Origin: Oscillospiraceae bacterium
GTDB lineage: Bacteria; Bacillota; Clostridia; Oscillospirales; Ruminococcaceae
Direction of reading: 5' to 3'
DNA length: 64,000 nt
Assembly: GCA_017472735.1 (NCBI GenBank)
Contig: JAFUOD010000003.1
Span: 116,559 to 180,558 of the forward strand
Shown here piece after piece: positions 58,575-64,000 of this stretch. The notes below the pieces were generated by a model. That model did no database searches, was not told the DNA's origin, and saw only the letters and a list, made by a program, of their open reading frames with translations. Within the stretch, counting starts at the first letter, position 1. Each line of letters opens with the position of its first letter. The translations under genes were made by a program, and so were the position numbers.

Positions 58575-60615
58575 ATTCTATACAGCACTCGTAAACAAAC
58601 GCAAACTTATAATTGTGTTGTTTGCGATTGCCTTTGTGATTTCTTTGGTGTGCAGTCAGTTGGTCGGCGTGAATTACGATATGACCGATTATCTTCCCGA
58701 AAACACAAAATCCACTGTGTCGATTGATATTATGGGGGAAGAATTTGAAGGCGGTATCCCCAATGCTCGTGTAATGATAAAAGATGTTACTATACCCGAA
58801 GCATTGGAATATAAAGATAAACTAAAAGCGGTCGAAGGCGTAACAGAAATAACGTGGCTCGATGATACGGTAAGCGTCACCGTTCCCTTGGCAACGCTGC
58901 CTGAAGATACGGTAGAGTCTTATTATAAAGATAATGCCGCTTTATTTACGGTAACGATCAACGAAGACGATCAAGTAGATGCGGTAGCTGAAATAAGAGA
59001 AATTATTGGGGATAAAGGTGCTGTAACCGGAAGCGCTGTATCCACAGCCGATGCGACTACCAATACCGTATCGGAAATATTAAAGGTAACCGCCATTGCC
59101 GTTGCTTTTGTTTTGGTCGTACTGTTACTTACAACAAATTCGTGGCTTGAGCCGATTATCGTACTGGTAGGTTTGGGCGTTGCCATTATACTGAATAACG
59201 GCAGTAACTTGATTTTTGGCGAAATCTCCTTCGTTACCAATGCCGCAGGAAGTGTTTTGCAGCTTGCGGTTTCTCTTGACTATTCTGTATTTTTGCTGCA
59301 CCGTTTTGAAGAATGCCGCAAGGAAAATACCGATGCCAAAAGTGCGATGGTGGATGCACTTTGTAAATCCACATCATCCATACTGTCAAGCGGACTGACA
59401 ACGGTTATCGGATTTATTGCCCTCGTTCTGATGCAGTTCCGTCTTGGTGCTGACCTTGGCATTGCTTTGGCAAAGGGTGTTGCTATCAGCCTTATTGCCG
59501 TCTTTGTATTTATGCCGGCGCTGATCCTTTGTACATATAAATGGATCGACAAATCAAGGCATAAGCAGATATTGCCGCCTTTCAAAAGACTTGGAAAGGT
59601 CGTTTATAGAATGGCAATCCCAATGGTCTGCATCTTCGCCGTGCTTATCGTTCCTTCCTATCTCGGCTCGAATGCAAATAATTACTTATACGGTTCTTCC
59701 GAGGTGCTTGGTGCTGATACACAGTACGGCAAGGATACCGCCGCCATTGAGGAAGTGTTTGGAAAAAGTGACACTTATGTGCTGCTTGTTCCCAAGGGAG
59801 ATACCGCAACACAAACTGCGCTATCGGATGAATTGCACACGATACCCGAAATCACAAGTATTATTTCCTATGTAGATATGGCGGGTGCAGAGATACCGTC
59901 AGCCTACTTAGATGCGGAGACACTCGCTTTGTTGGAGGGTGAAAATTACAGCCGTATGGTGCTGTCGGTAGATGTGCCTTATGAGGGCGAAGAAACCTTT
60001 ACCCTTGTAGAGAAGATTAGAGAAATTGCAGAAAAATACTATCCCGATGACAATTACCTCGCTGGTGAAGGTGTCAGCACCTACGACCTAAAGGAAACCA
60101 TTACAGCCGATACTTTGCTTGTAAATCTTATTTCCATCGGCGCAGTATTCGTTGTTATTATGCTTACAACAAAGTCGCTTTCTATTCCGTTTATCCTTGT
60201 GCTTAGTATTGAAACGGCAATATGGCTCAATCTTACGATGCCGTATTTTTGGGATAAACCGATTTTCTATCTTGCGTATTTGGTCATTAGTTCGGTACAG
60301 TTGGGTGCTACGGTTGATTATGCCATCCTTATGACAGACAGGTATCGGGAAAATCGGGAAACAATGGATAAAAAGACAGCGATACCGCAAACAGTATCGG
60401 ATGTGTTTGTTTCGATTATGACATCAGGCAGTGTACTTACCATCGTCGGATTCCTGCTTTATTGGATGTCTTCAAACCAACTGTTGTCCCAGCTTGGTTT
60501 GTTTGTTGGCAGAGGTGCTGTATTCTCGCTGGTAATTGTTCTGTTCGCTTTACCGGGACTGCTATATATGTTTGATAGATTTGTTATGCACAAAAAACGA
60601 AAGGAAAGGTGTTAA
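58567..60615 (+). CDS. MMPL/RND-family membrane transporter
   Basis: A 682-residue transporter with two repeats, each of one helix, a large outer domain and a five-helix bundle: helices at about 13-30, 180-320, 355-372 and 530-660. The blocks LQLAVSLDYSVFLLHRFEE and VQLGATVDYAILMTDRYRE, which carry the intramembrane Asp of the proton relay, are the MMPL signatures. MMPL proteins export lipids or hydrophobic molecules to the envelope. It overlaps the upstream gene and is 4 bp ahead of the secreted protein gene, as in many clostridial MMPL-Pip pairs regulated by a TetR protein. Confidence 0.92.
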   Translation: MNKFYTALVNKRKLIIVLFAIAFVISLVCSQLVGVNYDMTDYLPENTKSTVSIDIMGEEFEGGIPNARVMIKDVTIPEALEYKDKLKAVEGVTEITWLDDTVSVTVPLATLPEDTVESYYKDNAALFTVTINEDDQVDAVAEIREIIGDKGAVTGSAVSTADATTNTVSEILKVTAIAVAFVLVVLLLTTNSWLEPIIVLVGLGVAIILNNGSNLIFGEISFVTNAAGSVLQLAVSLDYSVFLLHRFEECRKENTDAKSAMVDALCKSTSSILSSGLTTVIGFIALVLMQFRLGADLGIALAKGVAISLIAVFVFMPALILCTYKWIDKSRHKQILPPFKRLGKVVYRMAIPMVCIFAVLIVPSYLGSNANNYLYGSSEVLGADTQYGKDTAAIEEVFGKSDTYVLLVPKGDTATQTALSDELHTIPEITSIISYVDMAGAEIPSAYLDAETLALLEGENYSRMVLSVDVPYEGEETFTLVEKIREIAEKYYPDDNYLAGEGVSTYDLKETITADTLLVNLISIGAVFVVIMLTTKSLSIPFILVLSIETAIWLNLTMPYFWDKPIFYLAYLVISSVQLGATVDYAILMTDRYRENRETMDKKTAIPQTVSDVFVSIMTSGSVLTIVGFLLYWMSSNQLLSQLGLFVGRGAVFSLVIVLFALPGLLYMFDRFVMHKKRKERC

Positions 60616-60619
60616 GCAA

Positions 60620-62650
60620 ATGAAACACACGAAAAGAATAGTATCGGTGCTTCTTGCAGCACTGCTTATAATAGGTATTTTACCGCTTTCAGCATTTGCG
60701 GTAAGCGAAAATACACCCAAGGAAGAGGTTGTATATATAAACCTCAATGCCGACGGTTCGGTAAAAGAGATCAACGTAGTGAATATTTTTGACCTTGATG
60801 AGAACGGTCAGATCATTGACTACGGTAAATATGAGAGCCTTCGCAATATGACCACAACCGATAAAATCGGTTATTCAGGTGAAACGGTTACTATTGATGC
60901 CAAAGCCGGAAAACTTTATTACGAAGGTAAGTTGGATAACAATGTAATGCCTTGGAATATTGCCATTTGTTACTATATGGACGGCAAAGAATATTCTGCA
61001 AGTGAGATCGCAGGCAAAAGCGGTGCTTTGAAAATCACGATGAAAATTACCGAAAACGAAGATTGCATTGGTAATTTCTTTGAAGGATACGCTTTACAGT
61101 CTACCGTTATGCTCGACACGAAAAAGTGCAGCAACATTATGGCTGACGGTGCAACAGTAGCCAACGTGGGTAGTGATAAGCAGCTCACCTATACCATTTT
61201 GCCGAATAAGGGTGCTGATATTGAAATTACAGCCAATGTCACCAACTTTGAAATGAGCGCAATCGCCATTAACGGCATTAAATTAAATCTCGCTATCGAA
61301 ATTGACGATGCCGAGATTCAAAGCAAGATCGACGAAATTATTGGTGCGGTAAGTGATCTCGACGAAGGTGCAACCGACCTTAATGACGGTGCAAAGGAAC
61401 TGTATGACGGCACGGGTGTTCTCAAAGATAAGGTGGGAGAACTGTATACCGGTGTCGGCGCACTGAACAGCGGTGCCGGTGAACTGTCAAGCGGTCTTGC
61501 TGAAATTACATCTAAAAACAAGGAACTTATTGACGGTGCTTACGCCGCTTTCGAGGGGCTGTGTTCCGCCTCTGAAACAATACTGAATGCCGAGCTTACA
61601 AAGAACGGCTTGCCGACCGTAACACTTACGCCCGAAACTTATGCTACCGTTTTAACCGACCTTTTGAAATCAATGGATGCGGATAGCGTTTATACGATGG
61701 CGTACAACAAAGCACTTGCCGAAGTGACAGCGCAGGTAAACGCAAACGCTGATGCGATATATGCAGGGTATGTAGAACAAAACGCTGATGCAATTTATCT
61801 TAGCTATGTGCAGTCGCAGGCGGATACATTGTATGCGCAGGTAGCGGCACAAGCGGTTTTGGAACAGCTTGTTGCAAACGGGTATACGCAGGAACAGGCA
61901 ATGGCTTACTTGCAAACTGCCGAAGGTCAGGCGACAGTAGCACAAGCGGCAGCAGCGATGACAGAAGAACAAAAGCAGCAGATTATTACCGCCGCAGTAC
62001 CCAATTTGACCGATGAACAAAAGGCTGGGATCAAAGCCGGTGCGGTGGAATCGTTTACCGATGAGCAGAAAGAACAGATTAAAAACGGTTACATCGAGCA
62101 GATGATGAAATCCAAGGAAGTGACCGATCAAATCACCGTCGCTGTCAGTGCCGCAAACTCTGCCGCCGCAAGTGTTGCTGAACTGAAAGGTCAGCTTGAT
62201 AATTACAGTCTTTTCTACGAAGGCCTGAAAGCCTATACTTCTGCGGTCAGTGATGCTGCAAGCGGCGCCAAAGACCTTAAAATCAATATGGACACCCTAT
62301 ATACAAATGTCGGAACGCTTAAAACCTCTGTCGGAGATCTGAATGAAGGTGTAAAGGAACTTTTTGACGGTACAACTGAACTGAAGAACGGAACCGGCGA
62401 ATTTGTAACCGAAACTGATGGAATCGAATCAGAAGTTAGTGGTGAAATAGATTCTATGATTACTTCTGCAACCGGCGATGATGTAGAGCTTACATCCTTT
62501 GTTTCGGAAAAGAATACAAATATTAAGTCCGTACAATTTGTTATTCAGACCGAAGCTATTGAAATCGCTGAAACTGTTGATGTTGAACCCGTAGTGGAAG
62601 AAAAGCTGAACTTCTGGCAGAAACTTTTAAGATTGTTTGGATTGTATTAA
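60620..62650 (+). CDS. Secreted Pip/YhgE-like coiled-coil protein
   Basis: A 676-residue exported protein. The signal peptide ends at LSAFA (about residue 24). A beta domain (about 30-225) is followed by a region of heptad-like repeats typical of YhgE/Pip proteins (DLNDGAKELYDGTGVL, GALNSGAGELSSGL), a helical middle with three copies of a T-D/E-E-Q-K unit (about 455-500) and repeated NADAIY segments, then a second heptad block (VGDLNEGVKELFDGTTELKNGTGEF). The C-terminus ends in an amphipathic stretch FWQKLLRLFGLY and no clear membrane helix, unlike full YhgE. It probably works with the MMPL transporter outside the membrane. Confidence 0.85.
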   Translation: MKHTKRIVSVLLAALLIIGILPLSAFAVSENTPKEEVVYINLNADGSVKEINVVNIFDLDENGQIIDYGKYESLRNMTTTDKIGYSGETVTIDAKAGKLYYEGKLDNNVMPWNIAICYYMDGKEYSASEIAGKSGALKITMKITENEDCIGNFFEGYALQSTVMLDTKKCSNIMADGATVANVGSDKQLTYTILPNKGADIEITANVTNFEMSAIAINGIKLNLAIEIDDAEIQSKIDEIIGAVSDLDEGATDLNDGAKELYDGTGVLKDKVGELYTGVGALNSGAGELSSGLAEITSKNKELIDGAYAAFEGLCSASETILNAELTKNGLPTVTLTPETYATVLTDLLKSMDADSVYTMAYNKALAEVTAQVNANADAIYAGYVEQNADAIYLSYVQSQADTLYAQVAAQAVLEQLVANGYTQEQAMAYLQTAEGQATVAQAAAAMTEEQKQQIITAAVPNLTDEQKAGIKAGAVESFTDEQKEQIKNGYIEQMMKSKEVTDQITVAVSAANSAAASVAELKGQLDNYSLFYEGLKAYTSAVSDAASGAKDLKINMDTLYTNVGTLKTSVGDLNEGVKELFDGTTELKNGTGEFVTETDGIESEVSGEIDSMITSATGDDVELTSFVSEKNTNIKSVQFVIQTEAIEIAETVDVEPVVEEKLNFWQKLLRLFGLY

Positions 62651-62694
62651 CAACAAACAGCTATATCCCAAACCACAATATAGATATTGATTCT

Positions 62695-62721
62695 AAAGGC
62701 ATCGCTACGGCGATGCCTTTG
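62695..62721 (+). terminator. Terminator of the phosphatase-MMPL operon
   Basis: AAAGGCATCGC (62695-62705) and GCGATGCCTTT (62710-62720) with a 4-nt loop. Confidence 0.85.
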
Positions 62722-62797
62722 CTTATGCCTAAACCAAATAGTATTCCCACATTTTCGAAAAATATTCAAAAAGTGTTCGTGTTGGGGATAGAAAATA

Positions 62798-62826
62798 TTG
62801 ACAATAGAACGTTCGTTCTGTATAAT
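62798..62826 (+). promoter_or_regulatory. Consensus promoter with LexA-like box in the spacer
   Basis: TTGACA (62798-62803), 17-bp spacer, TATAAT (62821-62826). The spacer contains GAACGTTCGTTC (62807-62818), which fits the Bacillota LexA box GAAC-N4-GTTC and is an inverted repeat AGAACG/CGTTCT. A bound repressor would sit between the -35 and -10 boxes. Confidence 0.72.
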
Positions 62827-62832
62827 ATAAGT

Positions 62833-63084
62833 GTGACGGTTTGACCGTCACGGACAACTGAATATTGATGTAAGATTGAGAATGTGGCAAGAGCCACCCA
62901 ACGCTTGCGGTATGCTAAGAGAAAATGCCGCTACCTATCACTCTATGCTTTTTGGTACTGTTAGCGAGTGAATAGGTGCAAAAACAGTCCCGTCTTTGAA
63001 TTTCAAAGCCGTTACATAGAACATCATTTTGAAGCGAGAGCAACGCTCCCGCCGATTCTTGATGTCTGTGTAGCGGCTTTTTTG
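62833..63084 (+). ncRNA. Candidate structured RNA at the start of the mobile element
   Basis: No reading frame explains this interval. Complementary segments in order: GTGACGGT/ACCGTCAC (62833-62851); GTGGC/GCCAC (62884-62897); GCGGTAT/ATGCCGC (62907-62931); CCTAT-CACTC/GAGTG-A-ATAGG (62934-62976); CTTTGA/TCAAAG (62994-63008); ACATAGAACATCA/TGATGTCTGTGT (63014-63071, with wobble and bulge). GCCGCTAC (62927-62934) also pairs perfectly with GTAGCGGC (63070-63077), closing a multibranch loop, and six T follow (63078-63083). The start is set by the consensus promoter at 62798-62826. The GCGGTAT hairpin and the closing stem share 62927-62931 and cannot form together. I do not recognise the class. 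Confidence 0.6.
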
Positions 63085-63443
63085 TTTTGCTTTTTTCAAA
63101 AATAAATTTTCCAAATCCCGAAATAAGTCAGCAATTAAATATTAGAGAAGAAATTTGCAAAAAGATTGGAATTTTTGCCCTTCTCGCTGCCTACTCATTG
63201 AGGAGTGAAAAATTGAAACACTGAAAAGTTTTTTAAAATGGGTGTGCATTCACCCTCTCCCATTCCAAACAAGTGAGGGATTAAAAGCCGAGTGTACTTA
63301 ACAACTGAATGACCGTCTGAATGGGATACGACTTTGCGAGGATATGAGCAGGGCAACGCCGCTGAAAAAGCAGGGGCAGGAACGACATTCGGGTAGAACG
63401 GCAAAGGGATTGCAAGACCAAAATTATGAAAGGAGCAACTAAA
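63085..63443 (+). other. Non-coding stretch before the accessory gene
   Basis: No gene is seen in these 359 bp. It contains an AT-rich part, an AATGGG/CCCATT inverted repeat around 63235-63270, and GGAGG-like sites not followed by an open frame. It may be a leader or control region of the mobile element. Confidence 0.5.
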
Positions 63444-63761
63444 ATGCAAATGACAAAAGGCGAACGGCTTGTAGCCGAAATGCTTGGAGATATACCGAAC
63501 AGGAATGAACCGGTACTGACCGAAAAACACCCTTTTCTTCGGAAGGTAATAAAGTTTATGCAAGACAGACGGGAATGGCAAGGATCGGCAACCGAACTTT
63601 TGAAAGAAATCGGTGACAGTTATACCCCACCCAATACCGTCACCAAGTTATTAAATCGGTACGAATATGACTGCTTTAATAAAAGGGATATTACTATCAA
63701 ATTCTGCCGTACCAACCGAAAAAGGATAATCCATTTAACCAATTATGGATACCAAAAGTGA
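63444..63761 (+). CDS. Small accessory protein of a mobilizable element
   Basis: A 105-residue basic protein (KGERLVAEMLGD, HPFLRKVIKFMQDR, WQGSATELLKEIGD, TPPNTVTKLLNRY, RIIHLTNYG). The second half resembles a winged-helix DNA-binding fold. Proteins of this type lie just ahead of mobC and relaxase genes in clostridial integrative elements. ATG 63444 has AAAGGAG close by. A +1 frame stays open past the stop for 39 codons and encodes a D/S/G-rich tail, so a frameshift may have shortened the protein. Function unknown. Confidence 0.75.
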   Translation: MQMTKGERLVAEMLGDIPNRNEPVLTEKHPFLRKVIKFMQDRREWQGSATELLKEIGDSYTPPNTVTKLLNRYEYDCFNKRDITIKFCRTNRKRIIHLTNYGYQK

Positions 63762-63840
63762 CGGTTATCGTGACAGTTTTAGTGACGATTTCAATAGCGG
63801 TAATTTACGAGATAGGAGTAACCCGAAGGAGAATGGCATT

Positions 63841-63936
63841 TACCTGACCACAGGTATAACGAGCATCGGATTTTGACACCAAAATCCAATCCACACCCTA
63901 AAGGGATGTGGACTATACTCAGGGGAAGTCCCCTGA
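63841..63936. other. Candidate origin of transfer (oriT)
   Basis: Four inverted repeats in 96 bp: TACCTG/CAGGTA (63841-63856), GGATTTTG/CAAAATCC (63868-63887), CCACACCC/GGG-A-TGTGG (63891-63911) and TCAGGGGA/TCCCCTGA (63919-63936). They stand directly before a MobC-like gene, the usual oriT position. The nick site cannot be assigned. Confidence 0.55.
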
Positions 63937-63964
63937 ATACCCCTAAAGAAAAGGAGATGATTTT

Positions 63965-64000
63965 ATGAAAAACAAGGATTCCGTTCGTATTTCCGTGCGG
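63965..64000 (+). CDS. mobC: MobC-like relaxosome protein, first 12 codons
   Basis: The gene runs off the right edge. ATG 63965 follows AAGGAGATG. The visible residues are MKNKDSVRISVR, the usual opening of MobC-type ribbon-helix-helix proteins that load the relaxase at oriT. Position right behind the inverted-repeat cluster supports this. With only 12 residues the call stays tentative. Confidence 0.6.
   Translation, partial: MKNKDSVRISVR

Overview
The window reads as a chromosomal segment of a low-to-middle-GC Bacillota of class Clostridia, most likely a gut-type, polysaccharide-using commensal. The grounds are consensus sigma-A promoters (TTGACA-17-TATAAT) throughout, strong AGGAGG ribosome binding sites with some TTG and GTG starts, LPxTG pili with sortases, glycoside hydrolases, and TnpV/MobC-type mobile DNA known from clostridia. 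The genus cannot be fixed from the sequence alone.

Layout. 1-9.1 kb holds central sugar and housekeeping genes: the N-terminal half of glycogen phosphorylase, an MFS sugar transporter, a HAD phosphatase, a single-chain ABC exporter, a small membrane protein, glucuronate isomerase (uxaC), and two divergent RadC-family genes that share one symmetrical promoter region. 9.1-12.9 kb is a GH31-GH43 operon for intracellular trimming of xylose- or arabinose-containing oligosaccharides. 13.0-13.3 kb contains a complete but tiny transcription unit (promoter, RBS, 23 codons, terminator). 13.3-27.4 kb is a sortase-pilus locus on the minus strand: coiled-coil protein, signal peptidase I, a 2834-residue LPRTG adhesin, LPSTG major pilin, class C sortase, LPQTG minor pilin and a second sortase. 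A promoter and a terminator-like hairpin in the adhesin leader suggest attenuation.

27.9-33.3 kb is a second carbohydrate locus: a GH43 lipoprotein, two Gfo/Idh/MocA oxidoreductases and a lipoprotein esterase. 33.7-39.4 kb is a CotH kinase / DUF4956 / VTC polyphosphate-polymerase operon preceded by a two-component system. 39.5-44.4 kb has a C-terminal pseudogene fragment next to its intact lipoprotein paralogue, a helix-turn-helix/TPR regulator, and decayed tandem duplications behind tRNA-Pro. 44.6-54.8 kb carries TrkA/TrkH potassium uptake, a MarR-DegV operon divergent from a heterodimeric ABC exporter, an ECF sigma/anti-sigma pair and tRNA-Lys.

54.9-56.7 kb is a mobile-element remnant (TnpV and small accessory genes) with an XRE-DUF4180 module between 37-bp direct repeats. 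56.7-62.7 kb is a TetR gene with palindromic operators, divergent from a four-gene envelope operon (PP2A-like phosphatase, unknown 104-residue protein, MMPL transporter, secreted Pip/YhgE-like protein). From 62.8 kb to the edge begins a mobilizable element: a promoter carrying a LexA-like box, a highly structured RNA of about 250 nt ending in a terminator, a small accessory gene, a cluster of inverted repeats resembling an oriT, and the first codons of a MobC-like protein.

The most unusual items are the structured RNA at the element border, the 23-residue Cys-rich gene, the RadC pair with one degenerate metal site, and the 17-copy His/Cys repeat at the head of the giant adhesin.
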